Shown: positions 8,393 through 21,347, counted from the stretch's first letter. The stretch: 64,000 bases of DNA from Variovorax paradoxus (GCF_030815975.1 NZ_JAUSXL010000002.1:4390501-4454500), one strand, 5' to 3'. A program made the numbers and translations. The notes: generated from the sequence alone by a model not told the origin.

Positions 8393-9577
8393 ATGAAAAA
8401 ACAAACGATTGCAAAAGCGGTTGCTTTGCTCGCCATCGGCGCGCTGCACGGCTGCGGAGGAGGAGGAGGAGGCGGCGGTGGTGGCGCTCTTCTTCCAATC
8501 GCCGCCGCGCCCGCAGCAGCGCCTGCACCGAGTTCCGATCCTGCGCCCGGCACTGCCCCGGCACCTTCGCCGGCTCCAGCGCCAGCGCCAGCCCCGTCTC
8601 CCATTACTTCAATGAAGCGTGCACTCGACACGGTCAACCCCGTTGCGGCCAATGGCGAGCTTGACGTTCAGTTGTCTATCGACCTCGCCACAGCTTCTTC
8701 GGTCACGTACACGCTCGAGAATCCCGATGGCAGCAACGTCGTCGCCGTCACTCAACTCGGCGGAACGGCCGGTGTGTTCTTTCCGCGGACGACCGCGTTG
8801 GTCAAGCTGTGGATGCCCAAGATCGCACCCGGCTCCTACGTGTTGCGGGCCAAAGGCCAAGTCGTGGACATGAACACGGCGACGTCGAGCTATGTCGAGG
8901 CAACCCTGCCTATCCAACTGAATTCGCTGTCGCTGAATATGGCGAGCTTGAGCTACTCCAGTGGTCTGATCATTGGTGGATCATCGCGCCTCATGCCCCT
9001 GACCTACACCAGCGCGTTGGACGGAACCTTGTTCGTCTACCCGATGGGACAGGCTTCCGGTGTCTGTGCCACGAAGACCGCGACAGAACTTCCAAGCGTG
9101 CCGAACGTCAAGACCTTCGCAGTCACCGGTTCCCAAAACTATTCCACCAGCACTTTCGGCCCCGCCTCGTCGCTGGCCGATGCCGACACGGCATGCCTGC
9201 AGTTCGCGCGGACGAGCGACGCGATGGCCGAGGCGCCATATACCTTCAATTTCCGCTACATGTCCCTGCCGACATCTGGCGATCTGCTCTTCTCTCTCGA
9301 AGCGGATCCCGCCACGGTACCCAAAGAAAATCTCAGCCTGCTCTCGATGCCACGCGATGGAAACTCCAGTGGCTTCTTCAACTGGTTGGAACGGCGTCAA
9401 GTCTTTACCTCCGGTGATGTGCTGCAACAGGCAACCTCCAACAGCTCGCGTATCAGTCTCGAGCAAGCTGGCAGCGCCTGGCAATACAAGCTTGCCGCGC
9501 CTGTCGCGACCGACCACCCGTTCTATGTTGCAAAAGTCGAAGGTCGGCCACCAATGGTCTTTTTTGTGAAGCCCTGA
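8393..9577 (+). CDS. Low-complexity lipoprotein of unknown function, downstream of tpsB
   Basis: The 394-residue protein starts with a lysine-rich signal peptide and a lipobox (LHGC) followed by a run of ten glycines and an Ala/Pro-rich linker of about 45 residues. Such tethers hold a folded domain away from the membrane. The remaining 320 residues look beta-rich with no recognised motif. I prefer the ATG at 8393 to that at 8384 because AGGGA lies at proper spacing from it. The gene begins only 18 bp after tpsB and is probably in the same transcript. Confidence 0.7.
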   Translation: MKKQTIAKAVALLAIGALHGCGGGGGGGGGGALLPIAAAPAAAPAPSSDPAPGTAPAPSPAPAPAPAPSPITSMKRALDTVNPVAANGELDVQLSIDLATASSVTYTLENPDGSNVVAVTQLGGTAGVFFPRTTALVKLWMPKIAPGSYVLRAKGQVVDMNTATSSYVEATLPIQLNSLSLNMASLSYSSGLIIGGSSRLMPLTYTSALDGTLFVYPMGQASGVCATKTATELPSVPNVKTFAVTGSQNYSTSTFGPASSLADADTACLQFARTSDAMAEAPYTFNFRYMSLPTSGDLLFSLEADPATVPKENLSLLSMPRDGNSSGFFNWLERRQVFTSGDVLQQATSNSSRISLEQAGSAWQYKLAAPVATDHPFYVAKVEGRPPMVFFVKP

Positions 9578-9814
9578 GCACGGCGTTCGGGCAAACTCTT
9601 TCTTGGCGGACTCAGACACGCGTTGACGGTTGGAACTTGAACAAATCGTTCAGCGCCGAGCACTACGGAAAGTGTGCGCTGGACCGCCAAGAGCAGTTGC
9701 AGCAGATGACCGGCGTGAGGCTCATACACCCGGCGAGGCGATGGATCGCGACGACGCGTGTCGGCGACAGGCGAAGAGCGGCCAGTGGTTGTGTGCCGAG
9801 ATTGAGCGAAAGGC

Positions 9815-10789
9815 TCAAGCGCCCCGCACACTGCGTTTCTTTGCGGCAGTACGTGCCGCCGGCAGCGTACCGAGCTGCCGCTCGATCTGCGCCTGGCCAT
9901 GCGTGCGCAAATACTCTTCGAACGCCAGCGCCACCTGCGGCAGCTGACGCGACGCCAGGTGCATCACATACCAGTCGCGCACCACCGGGTTGCCCGGCAC
10001 CGGCAGCACGCCGAGCAGGCCCGCGTTCATTTCGAGCACGCAGGTGTGCATCGACAAAAACGCAATGCCGAAGCCCGCGGCGCACATCTGCTTGATGGCC
10101 TCGTTGCTCGACAGCTCGGAGCCGATGCGCAGCGGCAGGCCGTGGTCCTTGAAGAAGCGTTCGACCGTGGTGCGCGTGCCCGAGCCGCGCTCGCGCACCA
10201 GCATGCGCGTGTCCGAGAGCAGGGCGATGCTCGGCTTGGCCGCCGACATCAGCGGATGCGAAGGCGCCGCGAGAAAAGCCATCGGGTGCTTGGCGAAGGC
10301 GCTGGAGTCGGTCTTCAGCTCCGCAGGCGGGCGGCCCATGATGGCGATGTCGATCTCCTGGCCCGCGAGCATGCGCACGATCTCGTCGCGGTTGCCGACC
10401 TGCAGCTTGACCTTCACCTTCGGATGTTCCTTGGCAAAGTTCACCAGGATGGGCGGCAGCAGGTACTCGGCCGTGGTGATGGCGCCCACGCGCAGCGTGC
10501 CCGAGAACACGCCCTGCAGCATGGCCATCTCGTCGCCAGCCTCTCGCCACAGGTCGAGGATGCGGCCGGCATAGCCCGCCAGCAATTCGCCCGCCTCGGT
10601 CAGCCGGATGCCGCGGCCCGTGCGCTGCAGCAGCGGCGTGCCGGCCGACTCCTCGAGTGTGCCGATCTGTATCGACACCGCGGGTTGCGTCAGGTGCATT
10701 TCGTCTGCAGCAAGTGAAACGCTGCCGAGCCGCGCCACGGCGTGGAAGGTGGCGAGCTGGCGAAAGCTCGCGTGCTTGGAAAGAGGCAT
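9815..10789 (-). CDS. cbbR: CbbR, LysR-type regulator of the Calvin-cycle operon
   Basis: A 324-residue LysR-family activator with an N-terminal winged helix-turn-helix (ARLGSVSLAADEMHLTQPAVS) and a C-terminal periplasmic-binding-protein-like effector domain. CbbR proteins activate cbb operons in response to metabolites such as phosphoenolpyruvate or NADPH. It is transcribed divergently from cbbL across a 121-bp gap, the standard arrangement for cbbR in proteobacteria. That context, together with the LysR fold, makes the identification secure. Confidence 0.94.
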   Translation of the reverse strand: MPLSKHASFRQLATFHAVARLGSVSLAADEMHLTQPAVSIQIGTLEESAGTPLLQRTGRGIRLTEAGELLAGYAGRILDLWREAGDEMAMLQGVFSGTLRVGAITTAEYLLPPILVNFAKEHPKVKVKLQVGNRDEIVRMLAGQEIDIAIMGRPPAELKTDSSAFAKHPMAFLAAPSHPLMSAAKPSIALLSDTRMLVRERGSGTRTTVERFFKDHGLPLRIGSELSSNEAIKQMCAAGFGIAFLSMHTCVLEMNAGLLGVLPVPGNPVVRDWYVMHLASRQLPQVALAFEEYLRTHGQAQIERQLGTLPAARTAAKKRSVRGA

Positions 10790-10813
10790 GCCGTGATATT
10801 AGGTTTGGCAAAT

Positions 10814-12377
<1,564 letters not shown>

Positions 12378-12407
12378 ACCCGCTTTCCAGATCCAGGAGC
12401 AACAGAC

Positions 12408-12827
12408 ATGCGAATCACACAAGGCACCTTTTCCTTCCTGCCCGACCTGAGCGACGAGCAGATCAGCCGCCAGGTCGAGTACTGCCTCGACAAGGGCTGG
12501 GCCATCGGGCTCGAATACACCGACGACCCGCATCCGCGCAACACCTTCTGGGAGATGTTCGGCAACCCGATGTTCGACATCAAGGATGCGGCCGGCGTCA
12601 TGCTCGAACTCGCGGCCTGCCGCAAGACCTTTCCGCAGCAGTACATCCGCGTGACGGCGTTCGACTCGACGCACGGCACCGAGTCGGTCGTGATGTCCTT
12701 CATCGTCAACCGGCCATCCAACGAACCGGGCTTCCGCCTGATCCGCTCGGAGGAGCCGGGCCGCACGATCCGCTACAGCATCGAAAGCTATGCGGTGCAG
12801 GCGCGGCCCGAAGGCAGCCGGTACTGA
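12408..12827 (+). CDS. cbbS: RuBisCO small subunit
   Basis: The 139-residue small chain caps the L8S8 holoenzyme. It shows the small-subunit start (TQGTFSFLPDLSDEQI), the LEYTDDPHPRNTFWEMFG segment and the extended C-terminal hairpin (FIVNRPSNEPGFRLIR...YSIESYAVQ) found in red-type enzymes, where it helps assembly. It follows cbbL by 30 bp with a good AGGAG site. Confidence 0.97.
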   Translation: MRITQGTFSFLPDLSDEQISRQVEYCLDKGWAIGLEYTDDPHPRNTFWEMFGNPMFDIKDAAGVMLELAACRKTFPQQYIRVTAFDSTHGTESVVMSFIVNRPSNEPGFRLIRSEEPGRTIRYSIESYAVQARPEGSRY

Positions 12828-12863
12828 TCGAAATCCGCCGCACGGGCATTGCCAGAGGCACGC

Positions 12864-13796
12864 ATGGACGCCACCGAATCCCCCGCCACCACGGCCGCGA
12901 TTGCCACCGCGCCGAAGCAGCTCTTCGAGTCTTCGGGCGTGAAGGCACTGCTCGACCAGCTCGACGCCGAGCTGATCGGGCTGGCGCCGGTCAAGGGCCG
13001 TATCCGCGACATCGCGGCGCTGCTCTTGATCGACAAGCTGCGCCAGGAACAGGGGCTGCAGTCGCAGCCGCCTTCGCTGCACATGTCGTTCACCGGCAAC
13101 CCGGGCACCGGCAAGACCACGGTGGCGATGCGCATGGCCGAGGTGCTCAAGCAGCTGGGCTACGTGCGCAAGGGCCACCTGGTGGCGGTGACGCGCGACG
13201 ACCTGGTGGGCCAGTTCATCGGCCACACGGCGCCCAAGACCAAGGAAGTGATCAAGAAGGCGATGGGCGGCGTGCTGTTCATCGACGAGGCCTACTACCT
13301 CTACCGGCCCGAGAACGAGCGCGACTACGGGCAGGAATCGATCGAGATTCTGCTGCAGGTGATGGAGAACCAGCGCGACGACCTGGTGGTGATTCTTGCG
13401 GGCTACAAGGACCGCATGGAGACTTTCTTCAGCAGCAACCCGGGCATGGCCTCGCGCATTGCGCACCACATCGATTTTCCGGACTACAGCGAGGCCGAGC
13501 TGATGCAGATCGCGCAGCTCATGCTGGGGCGGCTGAACTACAGCTTCGACGACGGCGCGGCCTCCACCTTCGGGCGCTACGTGAGCCTGCGCCGTCGCCA
13601 GCCGCACTTTGCCAATGCGCGATCGATCCGCAACGCGCTCGACCGCATCCGGCTGCGCCACGCCACGCGCCTGTTCGGCAGCGAGAACGCGCTGACGCGC
13701 GAGCAGCTCTGCACGCTCCAGGCGCAGGACATCCTGGCGAGCCGCGTGTTCAATCCGCCGGCGGACGCCGCGCAAGCCGAAGGAGAAAAGAGATGA
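12864..13796 (+). CDS. cbbX: CbbX, red-type RuBisCO activase (AAA+)
   Basis: CbbX is a hexameric AAA+ ATPase that remodels inhibited red-type RuBisCO by pulling on the large-subunit C-terminus. The 310-residue product has Walker A ([11 protein letters not shown]), Walker B ([11 protein letters not shown]) and the conserved SxxxR-type sensor region. The ATG at 12864 is preceded by AGAGG; a TTG five codons upstream is also open. The gene ends in an ATGA overlap with the next gene, indicating translational coupling. Confidence 0.96.
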   Translation: MDATESPATTAAIATAPKQLFESSGVKALLDQLDAELIGLAPVKGRIRDIAALLLIDKLRQEQGLQSQPPSLHMSFTGNPGTGKTTVAMRMAEVLKQLGYVRKGHLVAVTRDDLVGQFIGHTAPKTKEVIKKAMGGVLFIDEAYYLYRPENERDYGQESIEILLQVMENQRDDLVVILAGYKDRMETFFSSNPGMASRIAHHIDFPDYSEAELMQIAQLMLGRLNYSFDDGAASTFGRYVSLRRRQPHFANARSIRNALDRIRLRHATRLFGSENALTREQLCTLQAQDILASRVFNPPADAAQAEGEKR

Positions 13797-14596
13797 GCAT
13801 CGAAGCCCTCGTCTTCGACGTCGACGGCACCCTGGCCGACACCGAGGAAGTGCATCGCATGGCCTTCAACCTCGCGTTCGAGCAGCTCGGCCTCGACTGG
13901 CACTGGAGCCAGGCCGAATACCGGTCGCTATTGGCGATCACGGGCGGCAAGGAGCGCATGAAGGCCTACATCGATTCGCTGCCCCTGGGCGCATCGGAGA
14001 AGAAGCGGCTGCACGAACGCGTGCCGGCCATTCATTCAGCCAAGACGCAGCACTACACCGACATCGCGCGGCGCGGCGGCATCGAACTGCGCACCGGTGT
14101 GCTGCGATTTCTCGAGGAAGCCCAGAACGCCGGCCTGCGCCTGGCCATTGCCAGCACCACCACCGCCGTCAACATCGACGCGCTGCTGCAGGCCACGCTG
14201 GGCCCGCGCGGCCTCACGATGTTCGACGTGATCGCCTGCGGCGACCAGGTGCGCGCAAAGAAGCCCGCATCCGACATCTACCTGCTGGCGCTCGACACGC
14301 TGGGCGTGCCGCCCGAGCGCGCGATCGCCATCGAGGACTCGCCCAACGGGCTGCGCTCGGCCCTGGGTGCCGGCCTCTGGACGCTGGTCACGCCCACCTT
14401 CTGGACCGAGGGCAGCGATTTCAGCGGCGCCGGGCTGGTGCTGCCGAGCCTGGGCGACCCCACGCAGCCGCTGGCCGGCGAGCCCGGCGGACGCCTGGCG
14501 CGCGCGGCGTGGCTCGGCATCGATGAACTGTTGCAAATGGCCACCGCGGCCCCGCCGCTGAATGCCGTGCAGGCGCTCTACCGTGAGGACTGTTAG
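13793..14596 (+). CDS. cbbY: CbbY, HAD-family sugar-bisphosphate phosphatase
   Basis: A 267-residue HAD hydrolase with motif [13 protein letters not shown], a helical cap, the motif II serine/threonine region (IASTTT) and motif IV (IEDSPNG). CbbY enzymes remove misfire products such as xylulose-1,5-bisphosphate that inhibit RuBisCO. It starts within the cbbX stop codon and ends directly before the next start (TAG then ATG), as part of a tightly packed operon. Placement after cbbX separates it from the other HAD enzyme (cbbZ) two genes downstream. Confidence 0.93.
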   Translation: MSIEALVFDVDGTLADTEEVHRMAFNLAFEQLGLDWHWSQAEYRSLLAITGGKERMKAYIDSLPLGASEKKRLHERVPAIHSAKTQHYTDIARRGGIELRTGVLRFLEEAQNAGLRLAIASTTTAVNIDALLQATLGPRGLTMFDVIACGDQVRAKKPASDIYLLALDTLGVPPERAIAIEDSPNGLRSALGAGLWTLVTPTFWTEGSDFSGAGLVLPSLGDPTQPLAGEPGGRLARAAWLGIDELLQMATAAPPLNAVQALYREDC

Positions 14597-15301
14597 ATGC
14601 AGAACAAAAAAAACGCCATGCGGATCGCACCCAGCCTGCTGTCGGCCAACTTCGCGCGGCTCGGCGAAGAGGTCACGGCGGTCATCGAAGCCGGTGCCGA
14701 TCTGATCCATTTCGATGTCATGGACAACCACTATGTGCCAAATCTGACAATCGGCCCGCTGGTCTGCGAGGCCATCAAGCCCTACGCGACGGTGCCGATC
14801 GACGTGCACCTGATGGTCAAGCCGGTCGATGCGCTGATCCCGATGTTCGCGCAGGCCGGCGCATCGATCATCTCGTTCCACCCCGAGGCCAGCGAGCACA
14901 TCGACCGCACGGTCCGGCTGATCCGCGACAGCGGCTGCAAGGCCGGCCTGGTGCTCAACCCCGCCACGCCGCTTGCGGTGCTCGACCATGTGCTGGACCA
15001 GCTCGACCTGGTGCTGCTGATGTCGGTCAACCCCGGCTTCGGCGGCCAGAGCTTCATCGAGAGCGTGCTGCCGAAGATCGAGGCGGTGCGCCGCCGCATC
15101 GATGCCAGCGGGCGCGAGATCTGGCTCGAGGTCGATGGCGGCGTGAAGCCCGACAACGCCGCGCGCATCGGCGCCGCGGGGGCCGACACGCTGGTGGCGG
15201 GCTCGGCCGTGTTCAACGGCGGGCGCTACCGCGAAGCCATTGGCGCCATCCGCGCGCAGGCGCTGCAGGGCCGCCAGTCGATGGAAAGGTGTCCCGCATG
15301 A
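14597..15301 (+). CDS. rpe: Ribulose-phosphate 3-epimerase
   Basis: This TIM-barrel epimerase interconverts D-ribulose 5-phosphate and D-xylulose 5-phosphate for RuBP regeneration. The start [16 protein letters not shown], the metal-site segments [12 protein letters not shown] and DVHLMV, and VDGGVKPDN are all present in 234 residues. The start abuts the cbbY stop; the ATG seven codons later is an alternative. The gene overlaps cbbZ by ATGA. In cbb operons it is also called cbbE. Confidence 0.96.
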   Translation: MQNKKNAMRIAPSLLSANFARLGEEVTAVIEAGADLIHFDVMDNHYVPNLTIGPLVCEAIKPYATVPIDVHLMVKPVDALIPMFAQAGASIISFHPEASEHIDRTVRLIRDSGCKAGLVLNPATPLAVLDHVLDQLDLVLLMSVNPGFGGQSFIESVLPKIEAVRRRIDASGREIWLEVDGGVKPDNAARIGAAGADTLVAGSAVFNGGRYREAIGAIRAQALQGRQSMERCPA

Positions 15302-16020
15302 CGAAAGACCTGCGCGGCATCGACGCGATCGCCTTCGACCTCGACGGCACGCTGGTCGACAGCGCGCCCGACATCCGCGAAGCCCTGAACACCGCGCTCG
15401 AAGAGGCCGGACTGGCCCGCTTCGAGCTGGACACCGTGCGCGCGTGGATCGGCGACGGCCCCGATGCGCTGATCCTCCAGGCGCTGCGCGAGCACGGGCT
15501 CGGTGGCAGCGAGGCGCTGCGCGGCCGGCTGCGCAAGTCCTTCGATGCCGCCACGCTGGCGGCGCCCTTGAAGTTCGGCAGCGTGTTCGAGGGCATTGCC
15601 GAACTCGTCGCGGGCCTGCGCCGCACGCTGCCGATGGTGGTGGTCACGAACAAGCCGACGCAGTTGGCACGCGCCGTGCTGGATGCTGCGGGTTTGCTGC
15701 CGGCCATGGCGGGGGTCTACGGCGCGGATGCCGCGGCACAGCGCAAGCCCGCGCCCTTCCTGCTGCAGGCCGCGGCACGCCAGCTGGCTGTGGAGCCCGC
15801 ACGGCTGCTGATGGTGGGCGACGGCCCGGCCGACCTGCTTGCCGCGCAGGCAGCGGGCTCGCCGGCGGCGCTGGTGGCCTGGGGCTATGGCGGCCATGCG
15901 GCCGTGGCGGGAGCGGCGCCGGCCTGGCGCGTCGCGACGCCGCAGCAACTGCTGCTGACGGCACGCGAGTCGCGTGCGGTCCGCCGCGACGAAGAAACGA
16001 CGACGACCAGATTTTTTTGA
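15298..16020 (+). CDS. cbbZ: Phosphoglycolate phosphatase
   Basis: A HAD phosphatase of 240 residues ([31 protein letters not shown]) that hydrolyses 2-phosphoglycolate made by RuBisCO oxygenation. Its position inside a cbb operon and similarity to Gph support cbbZ. The ATG at 15298 overlaps the rpe stop and has GGAAAGG upstream. The last 15 or so residues ([12 protein letters not shown]) are low complexity. In Cupriavidus cbbZ lies further downstream, so the order here differs. Confidence 0.92.
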   Translation: MTKDLRGIDAIAFDLDGTLVDSAPDIREALNTALEEAGLARFELDTVRAWIGDGPDALILQALREHGLGGSEALRGRLRKSFDAATLAAPLKFGSVFEGIAELVAGLRRTLPMVVVTNKPTQLARAVLDAAGLLPAMAGVYGADAAAQRKPAPFLLQAAARQLAVEPARLLMVGDGPADLLAAQAAGSPAALVAWGYGGHAAVAGAAPAWRVATPQQLLLTARESRAVRRDEETTTTRFF

Positions 16021-16038
16021 ATCAACCAGGAGACGAAC

Positions 16039-17112
16039 ATGCCCATTGCAGGCAAGGCCACGCTGACCCAGTACATCATCGAGGAGCGCCGCCGCCACCC
16101 CGGTGCCACGGGCGCGCTCAACGCGCTCATCACCGACGTCTCCCTTGCCTGCAAGGCGATCTCGCGCAAGGTGGCGCTCGGCGCGCTGGGCGACGTGCTC
16201 GGCAGCGCGAGCACGCAGAACGTGCAGGGCGAGGAACAGAAGACGCTCGACGTGCTGAGCAACGACATGTTCCTGCGCGCCAACGAGTGGGGCGGCCACG
16301 TGGCGGGCATGGTCTCGGAAGAGATGGAGGAGCCCTATCTGCCGCCGCAGCAGTACCCGCGCGGCAAGTACCTGCTGCTGTTCGACCCGCTCGACGGCTC
16401 GTCGAACATCGATGTCAACGTGGCGGTGGGCAGCATCTTCTCGATCCTGCGCGCGCCCACGCCCGAGGCCGATGCCAGGCCCGAAGACTTTCTGCAGCCC
16501 GGCACCGAGCAGGTCGGCGCCGGCTACGCGATCTACGGCCCCTCGACCATGCTGGTGCTGACGCTGGGCAACGGCACGCATGCCTTCACGCTCGATCCGC
16601 AGCTGGGCGAATGGGTGCTGAGCCATCCGAACCTGAGCATTCCGCGGCAGACCAGCGAGTTCGCGATCAACGCATCGAACAGCCGCTTCTGGGAGCCGGC
16701 CGTGAAGCGCTATGTCGACGAATGCCTGGCCGGCAAGGAAGGCCCGCGCGGCATCGACTTCAACATGCGGTGGATCGCCTCGCTGGTGGCCGAGACGCAC
16801 CGCATCCTGATGCGCGGCGGTGTGTTCATGTATCCGCGCGACAGCAAGGAGTCGGGCCGCGACGGCCGCCTGCGGCTGCTCTACGAGGCCAATCCGATCT
16901 CGTTCCTGATCGAGCAGGCCGGCGGCATGGCCAGCACCGGCCGGCGCCGCCTGATGGCGGTGGAGCCGGAGTCGATTCACCAGCGCATCGGCTTCGTCTT
17001 CGGCTCGTCCGACGAGGTGGCGCGCGTGGAGGCCTACCACAGCGAGGAGCCGCAGGACACCTACCAGGCACCGCTGTTCGGCAAGCGCGGTCTCTTTGCG
17101 ACCGCCGCCTGA
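16039..17112 (+). CDS. cbbF: Class I fructose-1,6-bisphosphatase
   Basis: This 357-residue enzyme hydrolyses fructose-1,6-bisphosphate, and in betaproteobacteria often also sedoheptulose-1,7-bisphosphate, to drive RuBP regeneration. The metal-binding motif [11 protein letters not shown] and the active-site segment [15 protein letters not shown] are intact. A good GGAG site precedes the ATG. The gene name follows its operon context; a housekeeping fbp may exist elsewhere in the genome. Confidence 0.96.
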   Translation: MPIAGKATLTQYIIEERRRHPGATGALNALITDVSLACKAISRKVALGALGDVLGSASTQNVQGEEQKTLDVLSNDMFLRANEWGGHVAGMVSEEMEEPYLPPQQYPRGKYLLLFDPLDGSSNIDVNVAVGSIFSILRAPTPEADARPEDFLQPGTEQVGAGYAIYGPSTMLVLTLGNGTHAFTLDPQLGEWVLSHPNLSIPRQTSEFAINASNSRFWEPAVKRYVDECLAGKEGPRGIDFNMRWIASLVAETHRILMRGGVFMYPRDSKESGRDGRLRLLYEANPISFLIEQAGGMASTGRRRLMAVEPESIHQRIGFVFGSSDEVARVEAYHSEEPQDTYQAPLFGKRGLFATAA

Positions 17113-17157
17113 ACAAGGCCCGCCGCCCGCACCAGTTTTTCAATTCCCGAGGCCACC

Positions 17158-18036
17158 ATGTCAGCCAAACATCCCATCGTTGCCATCACCGGCTCGTCCG
17201 GCGCGGGCACCACCTCCGTCACGCGAACCTTCGAAAACATCTTCCGCCGCGAGAGCGTCAAGGCGGCGATCGTGGAAGGCGACAGCTTCCACCGCTACGA
17301 CCGCAATTCCATGAAGGTGGCCATGGCCGAGGCCGAGGCCGCCGGCAACCAGAACTTCAGCCACTTCGGCGAAGACGCGAACCTGTTCGCCGAACTCGAG
17401 GCGCTGTTCCGCGACTACGGCGAAGCGGGCGTGGGCCAGAGCCGCAAGTACCTGCACGACACGGTGGAAGCAGCGCCCTACAAGCAGGAGCCCGGCACCT
17501 TCACGCCGTGGGAAACGCTGCCCGACAGCGAACTGCTTTTCTACGAAGGCCTGCATGGCGGCGTGACCACCGGGAAGGTCGACATCGCGCGCCACGTCGA
17601 CCTCTTGATCGGCGTGGTGCCGGTGATCAACCTCGAGTGGATCCAGAAGCTGCACCGCGACAAGAACACGCGCGGCTATTCGACCGAGGCCGTGACCGAC
17701 GTGATCCTGCGCCGCATGAACGAGTACGTGCACTACATCTGCCCTCAGTTCACGCGCACGCACATCAACTTCCAGCGCGTGCCGGTGGTCGACACCTCCG
17801 ACCCGTTCATCGCGCGCACCATCCCGAGCCCGGACGAGAGCCTGGTGGTGATCCGCTTCGCCAACCCGATCGGCTTCGACTTTCCGTACCTGCTGAGCAT
17901 GCTGCACGACTCCTTCATGTCGCGCGCCAACACGCTGGTAGTGCCGGGCGGAAAGATGGAGCTCGCGATGCAGCTGATCTTCACGCCGATGATCCTGCGC
18001 CTCATGGAGCGGCGCAAGAAGTCCTACGCGATCTAG
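17158..18036 (+). CDS. cbbP: Phosphoribulokinase
   Basis: Phosphoribulokinase makes RuBP from ribulose 5-phosphate and ATP, the committed step unique to the Calvin cycle. The 292-residue product is the proteobacterial class I type, with the P-loop GSSGAGTTSV near the N-terminus, VEGDSFHRYDR, and the EGLHGG segment. It follows cbbF by 45 bp. The family is allosterically controlled by NADH and AMP in bacteria. Confidence 0.97.
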   Translation: MSAKHPIVAITGSSGAGTTSVTRTFENIFRRESVKAAIVEGDSFHRYDRNSMKVAMAEAEAAGNQNFSHFGEDANLFAELEALFRDYGEAGVGQSRKYLHDTVEAAPYKQEPGTFTPWETLPDSELLFYEGLHGGVTTGKVDIARHVDLLIGVVPVINLEWIQKLHRDKNTRGYSTEAVTDVILRRMNEYVHYICPQFTRTHINFQRVPVVDTSDPFIARTIPSPDESLVVIRFANPIGFDFPYLLSMLHDSFMSRANTLVVPGGKMELAMQLIFTPMILRLMERRKKSYAI

Positions 18037-18090
18037 GGCGCGGGCGCTTCGAACCAACACCTCAGGCCAACGAACCAACCGGACCTTCGC

Positions 18091-20130
18091 ATGACGATTG
18101 AAAACCTTGCCTTGCGCACGCAGTGCGCCAACGCCATCCGCGCGCTGGCCATGGACGCCGTGCAAGCCGCCAACTCGGGCCATCCGGGCATGCCCATGGG
18201 CATGGCCGACATCGCCGAAGCCCTGTGGCGGCATTGCCTGCGGCACGACCCGGCCGATCCGCACTGGATGAATCGCGACCGCTTCGTCGTTTCCAACGGC
18301 CATGGCTCGATGCTGCTGTATGCGCTGCTGCACCTGAGCGGCTATGCGCTGCCGATGGAGGAGCTGCGGCGCTTCCGCCAGCTGCATTCGCGCACGCCGG
18401 GACACCCCGAAGTCGGCGTCACGCCCGGCGTGGAGACCACCACCGGGCCGCTGGGGCAGGGCATCAGCAATGCGGTCGGCATGGCGCTGGCCGAGAAGCT
18501 GCTGGCCGAGGAATTCAACCGGCCCGGCCATGCGGTGATCGACCACCGCACCTACGTGTTCCTGGGCGACGGCTGCCTGATGGAAGGCATCAGCCACGAG
18601 GCCTGCTCGCTCGCGGGCACCTGGCGCCTGCACAAGCTGGTGGTGTTCTACGACGACAACGGCATCTCGATCGACGGCGAGGTCGGCGGCTGGTTCAGCG
18701 ACGACACACCGGGCCGCTTCGAAGCCTACGGCTGGACCGTGCTGCGCGATGTCGACGGCCACGACGCCGCGGCGCTCGACGCAGCCATTGAAAGCGCCAC
18801 CGCCGCGGACCGGCCGGTGCTGGTGTGCTGCAAGACACGCATCGGCCAGGGCTCGCCGAACCGCGCCGGTACTGCCAAGGCGCACGGCGAGGCGCTGGGC
18901 GAGGCCGAGATCGCGCTGACGCGGCAGGCGCTGGACTGGAGCGCCGCGCCCTTCGAGGTGCCGGCGGCCATCGCCGAGGCCTGGTCGGCGCGCGAAGCGG
19001 GCGCCGCGCTGCACAAGGCTTGGCAGGAACGCTTTGCGGCCTATGCACAGGAACATCCGGCGCTCGCTCGCGAACTGCTGCGGCGCCATCGCACCGATGC
19101 GCCGCTCACCGCGAAAGCCGAGGCGGCCCTGGATTCGGCCGCATCGGGCGCGGAGCAGCGCAAGGCATCCGTCGCCACGCGCAAGGCCTCGCAGCAGGTG
19201 CTCGACGAGGTCGGCCCCGCAATGCCCGAACTGATCGGCGGCTCGGCCGACCTCACGGGTTCGAACCTCACCGACTGGAAGGGCCACCGCGCGCTCAAGG
19301 GCGCGGGCACCGGCAACCACGTGCACTACGGCGTGCGCGAGTTCGGCATGGCGGCCATCATGAACGGGCTCGCGCTGCATGGCGGCTTCCGTCCCTTCGG
19401 CGGCACCTTCCTGACCTTTTCCGACTACGCGCGCAACGGCGTGCGCATGTCGGCGCTGATGAAGCTGCCGGTGATCTACGTCTTCACGCACGACTCGATC
19501 GGGCTCGGCGAGGACGGCCCCACGCACCAGCCAGTCGAGCATGCCTCGAGCCTGCGGCTGATTCCCGATGTCGACGTCTGGCGCCCGGCCGATGCCACCG
19601 AGACGGCCGTGGCCTGGCGGCAGGCGCTGCGCCGCGTCGACGGGCCGAGCTGCCTGCTGCTGACGCGCCAGGCGCTGCCGCATGCCGGCGACGCCGACGA
19701 GCGCATCGAATCCATCGCTCGCGGCGCTTACGTGCTGCGCCGCCCAGAGGCCGAGTGCGTGGCGCTGCTGGCAAGCGGCTCCGAAGTGGGCGTCGCATTG
19801 GCCGCGGCAGCCTTGCTCGCGCAGGAGGGCATCGAGGCGCGCGTGGTGTCCGTACCGTGCATGGACGTGTTCGAACGGCAGGACAAGGACTGGCGCCATG
19901 CGGTCATTCCGCGCCACCTGCCGCGCGTGGCGGTGGAGGCCGGCAGCACCGGGCTGTGGTGGAAGTTCGTCGGCGAATACGGCGACGTGGTCGGGCTCGA
20001 CCGCTTCGGCGAATCGGCGCCGGCCGGCGAGCTCTTCAAGCTGTTCGGTCTGACCGCCGAAGTGGTGGCCGAGCGCGCCCGACGGCTGCTCGCGAACGCC
20101 GCGCTGGCCAGCATGAAAGAGGCCGCATGA
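18091..20130 (+). CDS. cbbT: Transketolase
   Basis: A 679-residue thiamine-diphosphate enzyme that moves two-carbon units between sugar phosphates in RuBP regeneration. The TPP motif ([13 protein letters not shown] ... DDNGISIDG), the GHPGMPMG substrate segment and the pyrimidine-domain motif [15 protein letters not shown] are intact. It overlaps the next gene by ATGA. The size and domain order are those of full-length transketolases. Confidence 0.96.
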   Translation: MTIENLALRTQCANAIRALAMDAVQAANSGHPGMPMGMADIAEALWRHCLRHDPADPHWMNRDRFVVSNGHGSMLLYALLHLSGYALPMEELRRFRQLHSRTPGHPEVGVTPGVETTTGPLGQGISNAVGMALAEKLLAEEFNRPGHAVIDHRTYVFLGDGCLMEGISHEACSLAGTWRLHKLVVFYDDNGISIDGEVGGWFSDDTPGRFEAYGWTVLRDVDGHDAAALDAAIESATAADRPVLVCCKTRIGQGSPNRAGTAKAHGEALGEAEIALTRQALDWSAAPFEVPAAIAEAWSAREAGAALHKAWQERFAAYAQEHPALARELLRRHRTDAPLTAKAEAALDSAASGAEQRKASVATRKASQQVLDEVGPAMPELIGGSADLTGSNLTDWKGHRALKGAGTGNHVHYGVREFGMAAIMNGLALHGGFRPFGGTFLTFSDYARNGVRMSALMKLPVIYVFTHDSIGLGEDGPTHQPVEHASSLRLIPDVDVWRPADATETAVAWRQALRRVDGPSCLLLTRQALPHAGDADERIESIARGAYVLRRPEAECVALLASGSEVGVALAAAALLAQEGIEARVVSVPCMDVFERQDKDWRHAVIPRHLPRVAVEAGSTGLWWKFVGEYGDVVGLDRFGESAPAGELFKLFGLTAEVVAERARRLLANAALASMKEAA

Positions 20131-21308
20131 GCTTCAACACGCTCGATCAGATCGACCTGCGCGGACAGCGCGTGTTCATTCGCTGCGACCTCAACGTGCC
20201 GCTCGATGCGTCGGGGCGCATCAGCGACGACACCCGCATCCGCGCCAGCCTGGGCGGCATTCGCCATGCGCTGTCGCAAGGTGCGCGCGTGATGGTGGCT
20301 TCGCACCTGGGCCGCCCGAAGGAAGGCAAGCTTGCACCCGGCGAGTCGCTGGCGCCGGTGGCCGAGCGGCTCGGCGAACTGCTGGGTACGCCGGTGGCGC
20401 TGATCGACGACTGGATCGACCGCCCGTTCGAGGTGGCACCCGGCCAGGTGGCGCTGCTCGAGAACTGCCGCGCGAACGTGGGCGAGAAGGCCAACGCCGA
20501 AGCCCTGGCGCGGCGCATGGCGGCGCTCTGCGATGTGTACGTGAACGATGCCTTCGGCACCGCGCACCGCGCCGAAGCCACCACCGAGGCGCTGGCGCGG
20601 CTCGCGCCCATTGCCTGCGCCGGTCCGTTGATGGCCTCGGAGCTCCACGCGCTCGGCCGCGCGCTCGCGAACCCCGCGCGGCCGCTGGCCGCGATCGTCG
20701 GCGGCGCCAAGGTGTCGACCAAGCTGTCGATCCTCGAATCGCTCGCGGCGCAGGTCGAGTGGCTGGTGGTGGGCGGCGGCATGGCCAACACCTTCCTGCT
20801 CGCGGCGGGCCATCCGGTCGGCCGCTCTCTCTGCGAGCCCGAGATGGTGGACACGGCGCGCGCCGTGGCCGCGGCGCTCTCGGCGCGCGGTGCGCGGCTC
20901 TTCATGCCGACCGACGTGGTCACGGCCACCGAGTTCTCGCCAACGGCGCGCGCGACGGTGAAGGCCGTGGCCGAGGTCGCGCCTGACGACATGATCCTGG
21001 ACTTCGGCCCGGACTCGGTGGCGCAACTCGTCGCCATGCTCGGCCAGTGCAGGACCATCGTCTGGAATGGGCCGCTGGGCGTGTTCGAGATCGAGCAGTT
21101 CTCGCACGGCACACGCACGCTGGCCAACGCGATCGCGCGCATGGACGCGTTCTCGCTCGCGGGCGGCGGCGACACCGTAGCCGCCATCAACCAGTTCGAG
21201 GTGGAGGAGTGCATCGACTACGTCTCGACGGCGGGCGGCGCGTTCCTCGAATTCCTCGAAGGCAAGAGCCTGCCCGCGGTCAAGGCGCTCCAAAGCCGCC
21301 GGCACTGA
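20127..21308 (+). CDS. cbbK: Phosphoglycerate kinase
   Basis: This 393-residue kinase phosphorylates 3-phosphoglycerate to 1,3-bisphosphoglycerate. It has the N-terminal RCDLNVPL substrate loop, ASHLGRP, the hinge [20 protein letters not shown] and the nucleotide-site GGGDTVAAI. The start is coupled to cbbT. In Cupriavidus a glyceraldehyde-3-phosphate dehydrogenase gene (cbbG) lies directly upstream of this gene; none is present here. Confidence 0.96.
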   Translation: MSFNTLDQIDLRGQRVFIRCDLNVPLDASGRISDDTRIRASLGGIRHALSQGARVMVASHLGRPKEGKLAPGESLAPVAERLGELLGTPVALIDDWIDRPFEVAPGQVALLENCRANVGEKANAEALARRMAALCDVYVNDAFGTAHRAEATTEALARLAPIACAGPLMASELHALGRALANPARPLAAIVGGAKVSTKLSILESLAAQVEWLVVGGGMANTFLLAAGHPVGRSLCEPEMVDTARAVAAALSARGARLFMPTDVVTATEFSPTARATVKAVAEVAPDDMILDFGPDSVAQLVAMLGQCRTIVWNGPLGVFEIEQFSHGTRTLANAIARMDAFSLAGGGDTVAAINQFEVEECIDYVSTAGGAFLEFLEGKSLPAVKALQSRRH

Positions 21309-21347
21309 CTCGTCCCGTTCCCATTCCCACATCCACAGGAGCTTCCC

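Noticed and set aside
9578..9814. Hairpin TTGAGC-GAAAG-GCTCAA near the cbbR stop, considered as a terminator
   Set aside because: The stem is only 6 bp, overlaps the cbbR stop codon and lacks a T run. Nothing else was found in this gap.
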